Source: Eubacteriaceae bacterium (GTDB taxonomy: Bacteria; Bacillota; Clostridia; Lachnospirales; Lachnospiraceae). From it: a stretch of 64,000 bases of DNA. The stretch lies in NCBI GenBank assembly GCA_910575665.1, contig CAJTFB010000001.1, positions 1 through 64,000 on the forward strand. The letters are read 5' to 3'. Positions 17,271 through 27,479 of the stretch are shown here, one piece after another. The first letter of the stretch is position 1. The number at the start of each line of letters is the position of its first letter. The notes beneath the pieces were generated by a model. That model saw nothing but the letters and a program-made list of their open reading frames with translations. It was not told where the DNA came from and ran no database searches. Made by a program: the position numbers and the translations under genes.

Positions 17271-20162
17271 TTAATCGGCTACACTGCCTGAATTGCTTAC
17301 TGGTGCAGTGGCTGTATTCTTTAAAAGTTTCTTTCTTGAATCTTTATCATAATAATAACGATAGATCGTGCTTGCCAATGTCGCTGCATTGCTGGAAGTA
17401 AACGCATTGGGAATAACAACGGTTACTGAGATCTCAGGGGATTCGAAAGGGGCAAAGGAGACAAACAATGCATGGTTTGGTTCATTGGCACTGATCTGTG
17501 CCGTACCGGTTTTTCCTGCCACTTTTACGGGAACATCTTTAAATACCGATTTAAGACTTCCGTTATTTACCACCATATACATTCCGCTTTTTATGGCGTT
17601 CATAGTGGAATTTTTGATCTCCAATTTATTGTGAACCTTTGCTTTGTTCGTCTTTTTCTTGTCCGTTACTACATTCACGGTTTTGTCCACCAGCGTCAGA
17701 TCATAGCAGGTACCATTGTTGGCGATGGTAGAGACATAACGGGATAACTGAACTGGTGTGTAACTGCTGTTACCCTGTCCGATAGCAGAACGCACCGCAT
17801 CCAAAGTGGATACATTTGGCTCTGCTTCTGACAATTCGATACCGGATTTATCTGTCAAGCCATATATTTTGGAGTATTGCTCCAACTTTTTTAAGCCCCG
17901 TTCATTATTCAAAACGCCTCCCGTCAAACCACTGAGCTGATATCCCATCTCATAAAAGAAATAGTTACAGGAATGTTGGATTGCTTGGGATACGTTGATG
18001 GTTCCGTGGCTGGATCTGGACCAGCACTTAGGCGGATTGGGACCAATTTTCTCAAATACATGTCGGTCCGTAACTGTGGAATAGGGATCAATTATGCCCT
18101 CTTCCAACGCTGCTGTAGCAGATACCATCTTGTAGGTGGATCCCGGAGCTGTCTTCTGCTGCGTCGCTCGGTTGAGCATTGGTGAGGCCGAATTGGTGTT
18201 GATCTTGGAAAAATACTCCGTATCCACGGAATTGGCAAATTTATTGTTGTCATAGCTGGGATAGGATACCAGAGCCTTAATCTTTCCCGTGTTTGGATCG
18301 GTCACCACGACAGAAGCGGCACAGGGGGTAAGTCCCAGCTCACCAGGAGAGATCTCCATGGATTTGATCTTGGACTTTAGGAATTCGAAAGGTGAGATAT
18401 TCCCTGCGCGAAGTCTGGCTGTCATTGCCTTATCTTTTTTCAGGTAGCCCTGCTCATACAAGAGCAGACAAACCTCTCTTCCACTGATGATGTCATCGTA
18501 AATAAGTGTGTGATAAACTTTTTTGTCAAACTCTGTATCGTCTGCCAGAGTTTCCCATATATAGTCCATTATTTTCTGGTAGATTTCTTCTGTGCTGTAG
18601 TAATCATCACCTACGTTCAGCGCTTCCAGACTGATCCAGTTATTCGATATGGCATAGATCAAAAAGCGGCTGAGGCTCAATTTCCCATTGGCATATTTAT
18701 TGTAGGTTTCATCGGTCTTGTCCAACTTTTCTGTGGGAATAATCTCATCTGAGCGCAGCAGGGAATAGATATAATCCAGATAATCTTCTGAAGTTTCAGA
18801 AAGATTATTGCCCGCCACACCATAGTTATATTTTAGATGGCGTTTTAAGCTCTTCAATGTATTTTTTTTCTGGGTAGTGAATTTATTATATATCCTTTTT
18901 TCCAGATCCGATGCTTCTGAGGTGTTGAATTTTGTGATGTCCACCAGGCTATTTTCTATAATAGCACAGTATACATCATATATCGGAACACGGATGTCAT
19001 CTGCTTTGTCTCCTTTGGAGCCTGCACTCTTGCTGTTATTTAATTTGGATATCAATACGCCTGCTACCGTTCTCTCCGTCAGTTTGTAAGCAGCTTTTTG
19101 AAGATCAGCATCGATGGTCAGATAAATATCATTTCCTGCCACTGCATCTTTGTGATCCTTCGTCTCTACTACACGGGAGCTGCTATCGATCACCAGGGTT
19201 TCGCTGCCCTTCTTTCCACGAAGCTGCTCTTCGTAGGTTCGCTCAATACCTGTTTTTCCAATCTGGTCGGCGGCGGTGTAGGTATTGTCTTCCTTCTCTT
19301 TCATAGTGGCAAGGGTATCCGATGAGATCAGTCCTGTATAACCGATCACGTGGGAAAAATAATAGCTGTCATAATAAACCCGTTTGGTGTCCTCACTGAC
19401 TTCCACCCCGGTCATATTCGCTGAGTTTTCTTTGATGGCTGCTACTGTTTCCGAGGAAACATCCGAAGCGATCGTGACGGGCTCATATTTTTGATAGGTA
19501 TTCATCATCAATGCATACCGGACTTTCATAATCTTTAAGGCAGTAGCATCGTCATAATTCTGCTCTTTTTTCTCCATCTGTTCCTTGGTTTTTTCTTCTC
19601 CTGTCAGAGGATCAAAAAAATGGATGCTGTTAGTCTTTGTAGAGGTCCGGATATAACGGAAACATTCTTCGGCGCTCATTTCCTTCTGCTCTTCGGTAAG
19701 ATCGTCCACGGTCTTTAAAAAGTAGATCTCACGCTTAAAGCGCAGCTGGGCTTTTTTATCTACCGTAAAACGAAAACGCCCTTTTTTTGTAATTTCGATG
19801 GGAAATTCTACAGAGAGTTTATCTCCATGTTTTTCAATGAGTGAAATACATTTGAGGATCATTTCATTGGTGGTTTTGTTATCCTTTAATTCCCCGGTAT
19901 CTTCTATGGTAATGGAGTAGCTCTGTTCATTGGAAGCAAGAACTTTGCCATTGCAGTCGTAAATCTTTCCCCGGGAGCTTTTCAGGGTCTTTACTTTTGT
20001 ATTTTTGATGGTTGCTTTCTGGTCATATTCTTCTCCCTGAACGATCTGAAGGTAGAATAACCTGCCCACCAGGATACTGAAAAGAACGATATATACAAGA
20101 ATCAGGGAAAAGATTCGCGATTTGACCAGTGTTTTAAAATAATCAATTATCGCAGTAACCAC
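17271..20162 (-). CDS. mrdA: Class B penicillin-binding protein 2 (elongasome transpeptidase), with large insertion
   Basis: A 963-residue protein starting at GTG, eight bases after AGGAGG. It has a single N-terminal membrane anchor (about 18-38) and the PBP dimerisation domain. The transpeptidase domain carries SxxK in APGSTYKM (about residue 672), SxN in HSCNYFFY and KTG in VAGKTGTAQ. It crosslinks peptidoglycan with RodA during elongation. At 963 residues it is far longer than the 600-700 of most PBP2. A helical insertion of roughly 230 residues (about 370-600, from KSAGSKGDKADD to LLYEQGYLKKDK) precedes the catalytic domain, a feature I associate with Lachnospiraceae PBP2. It is encoded between mreD and minC. 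Confidence 0.94.
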   Translation of the reverse strand: MVTAIIDYFKTLVKSRIFSLILVYIVLFSILVGRLFYLQIVQGEEYDQKATIKNTKVKTLKSSRGKIYDCNGKVLASNEQSYSITIEDTGELKDNKTTNEMILKCISLIEKHGDKLSVEFPIEITKKGRFRFTVDKKAQLRFKREIYFLKTVDDLTEEQKEMSAEECFRYIRTSTKTNSIHFFDPLTGEEKTKEQMEKKEQNYDDATALKIMKVRYALMMNTYQKYEPVTIASDVSSETVAAIKENSANMTGVEVSEDTKRVYYDSYYFSHVIGYTGLISSDTLATMKEKEDNTYTAADQIGKTGIERTYEEQLRGKKGSETLVIDSSSRVVETKDHKDAVAGNDIYLTIDADLQKAAYKLTERTVAGVLISKLNNSKSAGSKGDKADDIRVPIYDVYCAIIENSLVDITKFNTSEASDLEKRIYNKFTTQKKNTLKSLKRHLKYNYGVAGNNLSETSEDYLDYIYSLLRSDEIIPTEKLDKTDETYNKYANGKLSLSRFLIYAISNNWISLEALNVGDDYYSTEEIYQKIMDYIWETLADDTEFDKKVYHTLIYDDIISGREVCLLLYEQGYLKKDKAMTARLRAGNISPFEFLKSKIKSMEISPGELGLTPCAASVVVTDPNTGKIKALVSYPSYDNNKFANSVDTEYFSKINTNSASPMLNRATQQKTAPGSTYKMVSATAALEEGIIDPYSTVTDRHVFEKIGPNPPKCWSRSSHGTINVSQAIQHSCNYFFYEMGYQLSGLTGGVLNNERGLKKLEQYSKIYGLTDKSGIELSEAEPNVSTLDAVRSAIGQGNSSYTPVQLSRYVSTIANNGTCYDLTLVDKTVNVVTDKKKTNKAKVHNKLEIKNSTMNAIKSGMYMVVNNGSLKSVFKDVPVKVAGKTGTAQISANEPNHALFVSFAPFESPEISVTVVIPNAFTSSNAATLASTIYRYYYDKDSRKKLLKNTATAPVSNSGSVAD

Positions 20163-20165
20163 AGA

Positions 20166-20672
20166 TTATACCTCCTCTTTTTTTTCTGATAAAAACTTCT
20201 CAAGCATATTGAGAAGCCGGAATATGAGTACGGAGACGATCAGAGTGTAGATGATCTCCGGAAGAATGACAGATGTAAAAGCAAAACCAAAGTACAGCCG
20301 CCCTCTTACTAGGAACTCTGTAACATAATAATAAATGCCATAGCACAGATCACTGATTCCGACGAGTACACACGGGAGTATGTAGTTGTCTGTAAAATAA
20401 ATCTTTTGGCAGTAACCACACAAAAAACCAATGGTCATAAAAACAAAGGCATAAAGCCCGATCACATTGCCGAACTGCATGTCCAAAAGCAGGCCGCATA
20501 GAAAACCGGTCAGAAGACCGGAAGTTCTCCCCCGCATATAGGAGTAGCAGACGGTAAGTATGAGCAGTATATTTGGTACCACATCTGCCAGTTTGATAGC
20601 ATGCAGGGCGGTTGTCTGGAGTATAAATCCAATAAATATGATCACTATCGTGGAAATTCGTCGTTTAATCAT
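20166..20672 (-). CDS. mreD: Rod shape-determining protein MreD
   Basis: A 168-residue membrane protein with five or six hydrophobic segments and the MreD pattern PNILLILTVCYSYMRGRTSGLLTGFLCGLLLDMQFGNVIGLYAF. MreD links the MreB filament to MreC and PBP2. Its start overlaps the mreC stop by eight bases and it ends three bases before pbp2. Confidence 0.92.
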   Translation of the reverse strand: MIKRRISTIVIIFIGFILQTTALHAIKLADVVPNILLILTVCYSYMRGRTSGLLTGFLCGLLLDMQFGNVIGLYAFVFMTIGFLCGYCQKIYFTDNYILPCVLVGISDLCYGIYYYVTEFLVRGRLYFGFAFTSVILPEIIYTLIVSVLIFRLLNMLEKFLSEKKEEV

Positions 20673-21546
20673 AGTTTTTTATATCCTCAATTTCCGAATT
20701 ATCCTTCAGCGTTGTGATAATCAGCACGGTTTCCAGTTTATCAAAGGATACCACTGGTGTGAGTTGGGCATACTTGGAGAGCCCGTCGGTCTCATCGCGA
20801 ATGTTGGAGATGTATCCGACTAAAAGCCCCGGAAGAAATTTATCACTGATCCGGGAAGTCACCACAGCATCTCCGTCTTTTGCCTCTGCCGTATTGCTGA
20901 TCATAGTAACATCTATATATCCCTTGTAGATACTTTGCATATTTCCCTTCACCATACAAGTTTCTCCAGTGTTTTCAAACATGGAGCTGACATTGCTCTT
21001 GTCGTCGATGATACTGCGAACCTTCGCGTAGTGTTTTCCCGCCTCGGAGACAATCCCCACAAGTCCGTTTCCGGCGATGACATTCATGTCCACATCCACA
21101 CCATCTTCTTTGCCTTTGTCAATGGTAAAGAGATTGAACCAGTTGTTTCCGTCCCTGCCGATGACAGTGGCGGCTACCTTCGGGTAATCCGGATACTGCT
21201 GATCTAGTTTAAAAAGTTCCCTGTATTTATCCAGATCACTATTCTCTCCTGCCAGGATTTTATTGTCATAGCTGAGGGCGTCTAGTTTTTGCTTCAGCTC
21301 TTTATTTTCTTCGAGTAGTTTTTCTTTGGTGTCAAGCAGATCCATTTTTCCATAGATCCATTTTCCCACGGCATTGATCCCGCTCTGCATGGGGGTTACT
21401 ACATCTCCCAGAGTCGTCTTAAAGGTGCGGAACTGATCCGAGAACCGAAAACTTAAAACGACCAGAAGGGCACAGAGGATACTCAGGGATATATAGATAT
21501 ATTTCGGATGAATGGAAAATTTTTTCCTTCTTCTTTTCTTTTTCAT
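20665..21546 (-). CDS. mreC: Rod shape-determining protein MreC
   Basis: About 293 residues from the ATG at 21546 (GGAG six bases upstream); an in-frame ATG at 21558 is the alternative. It has a basic N-terminus KKKRRRKKF, one membrane segment (about 15-35), a coiled coil (LDTKEKLLEENKELKQKLDALSYDNKILAGENSDLDKY) and the double beta-barrel domain with GRDGNNWFNLFTIDKGKEDGV. MreC forms an extracytoplasmic scaffold for PBP2/RodA. Confidence 0.94.
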   Translation of the reverse strand: MKKKRRRKKFSIHPKYIYISLSILCALLVVLSFRFSDQFRTFKTTLGDVVTPMQSGINAVGKWIYGKMDLLDTKEKLLEENKELKQKLDALSYDNKILAGENSDLDKYRELFKLDQQYPDYPKVAATVIGRDGNNWFNLFTIDKGKEDGVDVDMNVIAGNGLVGIVSEAGKHYAKVRSIIDDKSNVSSMFENTGETCMVKGNMQSIYKGYIDVTMISNTAEAKDGDAVVTSRISDKFLPGLLVGYISNIRDETDGLSKYAQLTPVVSFDKLETVLIITTLKDNSEIEDIKNYD

Positions 21547-21573
21547 GCTTTTCTCCATTCTGTATTAACTGTA

Positions 21574-22566
21574 TTAAAGAGCAAGCTTGGCAAGCTCCGG
21601 ATCTTCAATCACTGCACCCAGTCCCATAATAACTGTGCTCTCAGGTTCCTCACAAAGATTTACCTTCAAACCGAGTTCGTCGTAGATAAATTTGCCCAGG
21701 TCTTTGATACGGCTGGATCCTCCTGTCAGATAGAGCCCAGATTTATAAATATCAGAAGAGATTTCAGGTGGCGTTCTCTCCAAAATGATCTTGATGGAAT
21801 CTACAATGTTCTGGAATAGTTCAGCCAGAGCGTCGTGAATATCGGCTCCGGTCACGGTGATTTCACTTGGAAGCCCGGTCACCAGATTGCGTCCGCAGAT
21901 GTCCATGGTTTCATCTGTCACATAGGCGGAGGCAATATTTTTTTTGATCAGTTCCGCGCTCTTTTCACCAATGACAAAATTCATATCTTTTTTGATTTTA
22001 TTGATGATCACCTCATCAAAGCGGTTTCCACCTACTGGTATGAGCCGGCTCAATACAATGCCGCCCAGGGAGAGGACCGAAATCTCAGCAGTATTTGCCC
22101 CGATGTCCACTACCAGAGTTCCCGTGGATTTTGTGATATCCAGATTCATGCCAAGAGCATCGGCAATGGGCTTCTCTACCACATGGATCTTCTTTGATTT
22201 GAGATTCATATTGGCGATCAGGTCAAAATATGCTCTTTTTTCTACCTCTGTAATATCTGTGGGGACGGCAATGTAGTATTCTGCTCCTTTAAATCTTTTT
22301 TTACCATTCAATTCAGTAAAGAAATAATCAATCATGGACTGCATATTTCCGATATCGGCGATTACTCCGTTTTTGATGGGATAGGAAACATCCAGGTTCT
22401 CCGGCGCTTTTTCATACATCTCAAAAGCTTCATCCCCCACCGCAAATACATGATTTTTTTTATATATGGCAATTACACTTTTCTGGTGAAGGATCACGCC
22501 TTCCCCATTCTTATAAATTTTTATAGAGCTTGTTCCAAAATCAATTCCTATCGCTTTTCCCAGCAT
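21574..22566 (-). CDS. mreB: Rod shape-determining actin homologue MreB
   Basis: About 330 residues from the ATG at 22566 (MLGKAIGIDFGTSS), which has GAGAGG nine bases upstream; an upstream in-frame TTG exists. Actin-fold ATPase motifs: phosphate-1 IGIDFGTSS, phosphate-2 GTLVVDIGANTAEISVLSLGG, and the adenosine motif SGLYLTGGSSRIKDL. It polymerises on the membrane and guides lateral wall synthesis. First morphogenesis gene after radC in the same operon. Confidence 0.94.
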   Translation of the reverse strand: MLGKAIGIDFGTSSIKIYKNGEGVILHQKSVIAIYKKNHVFAVGDEAFEMYEKAPENLDVSYPIKNGVIADIGNMQSMIDYFFTELNGKKRFKGAEYYIAVPTDITEVEKRAYFDLIANMNLKSKKIHVVEKPIADALGMNLDITKSTGTLVVDIGANTAEISVLSLGGIVLSRLIPVGGNRFDEVIINKIKKDMNFVIGEKSAELIKKNIASAYVTDETMDICGRNLVTGLPSEITVTGADIHDALAELFQNIVDSIKIILERTPPEISSDIYKSGLYLTGGSSRIKDLGKFIYDELGLKVNLCEEPESTVIMGLGAVIEDPELAKLAL

Positions 22567-22594
22567 TTCGTTCATCCTCTCTAACAATATATTC

Positions 22595-23293
22595 TCATAT
22601 GTGTCCTCGTTCTCTCAGACTGACATACTGACAATCACCCAGAATAATATGATCCAGAAGCCGGATGCCGATGAGTTCCCCGGCGGTTTTCAGCTGTTCC
22701 GACAATTTAATATCCGCCGTGCTTGGTGTCGGATCTCCGCTTGGATGATTATGTAGTACGATAAAGCAAGATGCATCATACTGCAATGCTTTTTTCAATA
22801 TTTCCCTTGGATTTGCCAGACTGGCAGACACGGAACCTACAAACAGAAGTTCATACCGGATCAGCCGGCAGCGGTTGTCCAAAAAGACAACCAACGTATG
22901 TTCCGTCTCCTTTGTCCGCATCTCTTCCATAAAAAATCCGGCAACTGTTCCCGGAGAATCAAACCGTTCTCCTTCTGGTTTGCGCTGTTTGGTCATCCGG
23001 TTGGAGATCTCCGCAGCGCATTGTAACTGTGCGGCTTTGACTTTGCCGATTCCATGGATCTTCGTGAGTTCCTGACTGGACAAATAATGCAGTCCCATTA
23101 ATCCCTTGTGTACCGGATGGAGACTCAGGATCTCCGAGGCAAGTGTCACACTGTTTTTGTGATGGCTGCCATTCCGGATCAGAACAGCGATCAGTTCTGC
23201 ATCAGATAAACTGGCTGCCCCGTATTTTTCCAGCTTTTCATAAGGTTGTTCCGACTCAGGAAGATCCTTCATGGTATAATATTTTTGGGTCAT
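22595..23293 (-). CDS. radC: RadC/YeeS family JAB-domain protein
   Basis: About 232 residues from the ATG at 23293 (MTQKYYTMKDLP, with GGAG five bases upstream). It has an N-terminal helix-hairpin-helix segment (LSSQELTKIHGIGKVKAAQLQCAAEI) and a C-terminal MPN/JAB metalloprotease-like domain with the metal motif HNHPSGDPTPSTAD. The family was named for DNA repair, but that role is not supported; the biochemical function is unsettled. Location upstream of mreB is conserved in Firmicutes. Confidence 0.93.
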   Translation of the reverse strand: MTQKYYTMKDLPESEQPYEKLEKYGAASLSDAELIAVLIRNGSHHKNSVTLASEILSLHPVHKGLMGLHYLSSQELTKIHGIGKVKAAQLQCAAEISNRMTKQRKPEGERFDSPGTVAGFFMEEMRTKETEHTLVVFLDNRCRLIRYELLFVGSVSASLANPREILKKALQYDASCFIVLHNHPSGDPTPSTADIKLSEQLKTAGELIGIRLLDHIILGDCQYVSLRERGHI

Positions 23294-23401
23294 TTTTACT
23301 CCATTCCCTATCACTGCCAATCATACATGGTCTATTCTACCATAATTTTTATAAAAAGTATAGCTGGATCAAAAGTTTTTTCAGTGACTTTTCGTCAATG
23401 G

Positions 23402-24706
23402 TCATGGTAAATCGACTAATTTTTTATCCACCATCCGCTGAAGCGACATTAAAATTCCAAATTTTCCGTGCTGCCAGGTCAGGCCCCCCTGAAAGTAAAC
23501 ACTGTAAGGCGGTTCTATAGGGGCGTCAGCACTGAGTTCGATGGAGGATCCCTGAATGAAATTGCCTGCCGCCATGATCACATCACTGTGATATCCTGGC
23601 ATTGCGTAGGGTTCCGGCGCCACATAGCTGTCTACAGGGGAACCGGCTTGAATTCCCTCACAAAATGCGATGATCCGTTCCGGGGATCCCAGTGCCACGG
23701 CCTGGATGATGTCATGGCGCTCTTCAGTCGCGCCGGGACTGGTAGTGAACCCAAGGCCTTCGTAGAGATGGGCCGCAAAAATAGCGGATTTTAATGCACT
23801 TGCCACCACAGTTGGCGCAAAAAAAAGTCCCTGATAAAAAGAGGGATTGGTTCCCAAAGATGCGCCCACCTCTTTTCCCAGACCCGGTGCCGTCAGGCGG
23901 TTTGCCGCCAGTTCGATCAGATCTTTCCTCCCGGCGAGGTAGCCCCCCATCGGTGCTATGCCGCCGCCAAGGTTTTTGATCAGGGAGCCGACCACAAGAT
24001 CAGCCCCGACTTCTGCTGGTTCTATCGTATCCACAAATTCTCCATAACAGTTATCTACCATGCAGATCACATGAGGGGCGTGTTTTTTAATAAAGGTTAT
24101 CAGCTCTCCGATCTGTTTTACAGAGAGGGTTTTTCGCATGGCATAGCCCTTGGAGCGCTGGATTGTCACCAGTTTGGTCCGGTCATTTAGTGCATTTTTT
24201 ATTGCTTCATAATCTAAACTGCTGTCTTCCTTGAGATCTGCTTGGGCGTAGGTGATGCCAAATTCCCGCAGTGAACCAGGTTCCTTTTTGCCATGTATAC
24301 CGATGATGCCCTCCAGTGTATCATAGGGTTTCCCCACCGGAGAAAATAATTCGTCTCCTGGTCGGAGAATCGCTGACAGGGCAAGAGTCAGTGCATGGGT
24401 GCCGCAGGTGATCTGGGAGCGGACGAGGGCGTCCTCACAGCGGAATATGTGGGCATACACACGTTCCAGTGTGTCCCTTCCGTCATCGTTATAACCATAG
24501 CCGGTGCTGCCGTTCATGTGTTCTGCGCTAACCCGGTTTTCCTGAAATGCCTGCATGACCTTGAGCTGATTGTATTCGGCGGTCTCGTCAATGGTACGAA
24601 AACGTTCTTCTAAAGAGTTGCAAACTTGCCTGGCATAATCCAGGACTGATTTGCTGATGCCGCTTTTTTGATACATGTTATATAATAAATTATTGTCATT
24701 CCTCAT
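23402..24706 (-). CDS. PLP-dependent enzyme of the aluminium-resistance / methionine gamma-lyase-like family
   Basis: A 434-residue fold-type I PLP enzyme. The PLP lysine is in DLVVGSLIKNLGGGIAPMGGYLAG (about residue 250); the upstream Asp is in VICMVDNCYGEF. A glycine-rich cofactor-phosphate loop (ITCGTHALTLAL) is near residue 100. The family (Pfam Met_gamma_lyase, often labelled aluminium resistance protein) is widespread in Firmicutes and its substrate is not established. It starts inside the miaA stop region (11-base overlap), so it is last in the mutS-mutL-miaA operon, a conserved arrangement. Confidence 0.9.
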   Translation of the reverse strand: MRNDNNLLYNMYQKSGISKSVLDYARQVCNSLEERFRTIDETAEYNQLKVMQAFQENRVSAEHMNGSTGYGYNDDGRDTLERVYAHIFRCEDALVRSQITCGTHALTLALSAILRPGDELFSPVGKPYDTLEGIIGIHGKKEPGSLREFGITYAQADLKEDSSLDYEAIKNALNDRTKLVTIQRSKGYAMRKTLSVKQIGELITFIKKHAPHVICMVDNCYGEFVDTIEPAEVGADLVVGSLIKNLGGGIAPMGGYLAGRKDLIELAANRLTAPGLGKEVGASLGTNPSFYQGLFFAPTVVASALKSAIFAAHLYEGLGFTTSPGATEERHDIIQAVALGSPERIIAFCEGIQAGSPVDSYVAPEPYAMPGYHSDVIMAAGNFIQGSSIELSADAPIEPPYSVYFQGGLTWQHGKFGILMSLQRMVDKKLVDLP

Positions 24707-25652
24707 GGTTTATAATCCCCCTTTTCTTTGTCAGATGAACAATTTCACGAACCACTGTCTCTTCCTCTTCGAATTGATCTTTATCCAGAAAAATCACATC
24801 CCGTTCCCGGCGAAACCAAGTGAGCTGTCGCTTGGCAAAATGTCTGGTGTCTTGCTGGATCTGTTCCATTGCTTCTTCCCTGGATATCTTCCCCTCAAAG
24901 TATGGGAATAATTCCTTGTATCCGATGGCTTGCATAGAGGTCATATCACTGGAGCAGCCCTGTCGGATCAGCGCCTCCGCTTCTTCTAACAGCCCCTGTT
25001 CAAACATCTGCTCCACTCTTTTATTAATCCTCGCATAGAGCTTCTGTCGGTTCATGGTCAGAACAATATAGATAAAATCATAGGGAGAGTTTTTTGTCCG
25101 CTGCTGCTGGTTGTGGGCTGAAATCGGCGATCCCGTCTCATGGTAATATTCCAGCGCTCGGATGACCCGTTTGATATTGTTGGGATGAATGCATTCCGCC
25201 GAAACGGGATCGATACGTTTAAGCCGGTCATGCAGAAAGTCCGTTCCCTTTATGCCCGCAAGTTCTTCCAGCTCTGCCCGGTAGGAATGATCGTTTTCTT
25301 CTGGGTTAAAATCTATGTCATAGAGAAGTGCCTGAATGTAAAAACCGGTGCCTCCTACGACGACCGGTATGTGCCCACGTCGCCAGATCTCATGCATGGC
25401 CTGTTCCGCCATTTTTTTAAATTCATAGACGTGAAAAGGGGTATCTGGCGGGATCGCATCCACCAGATGATGGGGAATGCCCTGCATTTCTTCTGGGGTG
25501 ATCTTCGCTGTTCCGATATTCATCTGCTGGTAGATCTGCATGGAATCGGCAGAGATGATCTCTCCTCCTACTGTCTTCGCCAGTTGGATAGAGGCAGCAG
25601 TCTTTCCCACCGCTGTGGGACCAGTGAGGATGATGAGTGGTTTTTTATTCAT
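24696..25652 (-). CDS. miaA: tRNA dimethylallyltransferase
   Basis: A 318-residue enzyme that adds a dimethylallyl group to A37 of tRNAs reading UNN codons. The P-loop GPTAVGKTAASIQLA is at residue 11; ISADSMQIYQQMNIGTAK, the IPHHLVD motif and VVGGTGFYIQALLYDID follow. The start is three bases after the mutL stop. Confidence 0.96.
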   Translation of the reverse strand: MNKKPLIILTGPTAVGKTAASIQLAKTVGGEIISADSMQIYQQMNIGTAKITPEEMQGIPHHLVDAIPPDTPFHVYEFKKMAEQAMHEIWRRGHIPVVVGGTGFYIQALLYDIDFNPEENDHSYRAELEELAGIKGTDFLHDRLKRIDPVSAECIHPNNIKRVIRALEYYHETGSPISAHNQQQRTKNSPYDFIYIVLTMNRQKLYARINKRVEQMFEQGLLEEAEALIRQGCSSDMTSMQAIGYKELFPYFEGKISREEAMEQIQQDTRHFAKRQLTWFRRERDVIFLDKDQFEEEETVVREIVHLTKKRGIINHEE

Positions 25653-25654
25653 TG

Positions 25655-27448
25655 TTACACGATCCTTTTAAACTTTTTTTCAAATTCTTTCTTGGTCATG
25701 GATATAGTAGTTGGTCTCCCATGGGGGCAGTGATAAGGTTCTTCCGCCCGTAGCATTTTTTCGATGAGCTTTTCCGCTTCTGAGAAAGAAAGGGTGTGAT
25801 TGCCTTTTACCGCCGCCTTACAGGATATAGAGGCACAGCGGTCTGTGATCAGTTCTGTTTTCCCCCCCTGTGGATTTTCCAGAAGTTCGTCTAAAATGCT
25901 GTAAAACAGCTCTCTGGAAGCGAGATGCAGAAAATGGGAGGGTACCGCCTTCACCGCATACTCATCACCCCCAAATTCTTCGATCTCAAAACCGAGTTTT
26001 GTAAAGGCTTCCTGATAAGACGCCAAAACTTCCTTTTCCCGGTGAGTCAGGGTGAGTACCACCGGAGCCAGCAGATTCTGGCTGTAAACATGATTCTCTG
26101 ACAGTTCCTTCATCAGTTCCTCGTATAGTACCTTTTCATGGGCGGCATGCTGGTCAATGATCAGCAGCTCATCCTTGTATTCGATGAGCCAGAAGGTGCC
26201 GAATACTTGCCCAATCAGGCGGAAACGAACCGCGTCTTCTTCCTGAAGCAGCTGCTCCTGAAATAAAGACTGCTGTTCATATTTAATAACAGGGGCAACC
26301 GAAACTTTTCTGGCGGCTGTGGAGGCCGGTGTCTGGGCTGTTCTCTTCGTCTCAAATGGCTCTGGTGTCTTTGGTATTTCCGGTGTCCTGACTGGGGGTT
26401 CTATCAGTTTTTTTTCGGCCTTCTTTGCCGGTTCGTCTTTCCCCAGTGAAACCTTTGGGATCAGCGTTGCCTGCTTCAATATCTCATGCAGTCCGGTGCG
26501 GAACAGTTCAAATACTTCTTCCTGATTGGTAAACCGCACTTCCATTTTGGAAGGGTGCACATTTACATCGAGACAGGAGCTGTCGATCTTCAAAAATAAT
26601 GCTGTGAAAGGAAAACGGTTTGTCATGGTAAAACCCTGATAGGCAGCCTCGATCCCTTTCTGGATCACTGGACTTTTTATGTGTCTTCCATTGATATAAT
26701 AATTCATAAAGGAACGGGTTCCCCTGGAAAGTTCCGGCTTACCAATAAAGCCGGTCAATGTCATGCCATTCTGACTGACTCCTACCGGCAGCAGAGCCTT
26801 CGTAATGTCGGGTCCGTATTGATTGTAGATATTATCTTTTACATTTCCATTTCCAGAGGTCTGGATCTTTATTTTTCCATCCCAGATAAATTTGAAGCGG
26901 ATCTCTGGATGGGATAATATGAAATGGAGCACTACATCACTGATATAGCCTCCTTCTGTCGCATTGGTCTTTAGAAATTTTCCTCTCGCTGGTGTATTAT
27001 AAAATAGATTTCTCATAATGAAGGTAGTTCCGTCGGGACAGCCGATCTCTTCGTTTGTAATCTCCGTTCCCCCGTGGATCTCATAGCGGCATCCGATGAT
27101 GGAATCGGCATCTTTGGTGATCAGTTCCACCTGGGATACCGCGGCGATGCTCGAAAGCGCCTCTCCCCGGAAACCGAGACTTTTTACCTGGAACAGATCT
27201 TCGATGGTAGATATTTTACTGGTGGCATGGCGCTGAAAGGCCAGGGGAATTTGATCTTTCGGAATGCCGCAGCCATTGTCTGTGATCCGTATAAAGGAAA
27301 TGCCTCCCTGCTTGATCTCGATGGTGATGGCATTTGCCCCGGAATCTATCGCATTTTCAACAAGCTCTTTTACGACTGCCGCCGGTCGTTCGATCACTTC
27401 ACCGGCGGCAATCTTATCTATCGTATTCTGATCTAAAAGACGTATCAT
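25655..27448 (-). CDS. mutL: DNA mismatch repair protein MutL
   Basis: A 597-residue protein. The N-terminal GHKL ATPase has IAAGEVIERPAAVVKELVENAIDSGA, DNGCGIPKDQ and GFRGEALSSIAAVS. A proline/threonine linker spans about 335-395. The C-terminal dimerisation domain carries the endonuclease motif DQHAAHEKVLYEEL and the CPHGRP zinc-site segment, so this is a nicking MutL as in bacteria without MutH. It acts after MutS mismatch recognition. Between mutS and miaA in one operon. Confidence 0.97.
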   Translation of the reverse strand: MIRLLDQNTIDKIAAGEVIERPAAVVKELVENAIDSGANAITIEIKQGGISFIRITDNGCGIPKDQIPLAFQRHATSKISTIEDLFQVKSLGFRGEALSSIAAVSQVELITKDADSIIGCRYEIHGGTEITNEEIGCPDGTTFIMRNLFYNTPARGKFLKTNATEGGYISDVVLHFILSHPEIRFKFIWDGKIKIQTSGNGNVKDNIYNQYGPDITKALLPVGVSQNGMTLTGFIGKPELSRGTRSFMNYYINGRHIKSPVIQKGIEAAYQGFTMTNRFPFTALFLKIDSSCLDVNVHPSKMEVRFTNQEEVFELFRTGLHEILKQATLIPKVSLGKDEPAKKAEKKLIEPPVRTPEIPKTPEPFETKRTAQTPASTAARKVSVAPVIKYEQQSLFQEQLLQEEDAVRFRLIGQVFGTFWLIEYKDELLIIDQHAAHEKVLYEELMKELSENHVYSQNLLAPVVLTLTHREKEVLASYQEAFTKLGFEIEEFGGDEYAVKAVPSHFLHLASRELFYSILDELLENPQGGKTELITDRCASISCKAAVKGNHTLSFSEAEKLIEKMLRAEEPYHCPHGRPTTISMTKKEFEKKFKRIV

Positions 27449-27479
27449 ACGAATCCTCCATTTCAGAAATGGCTATTTC

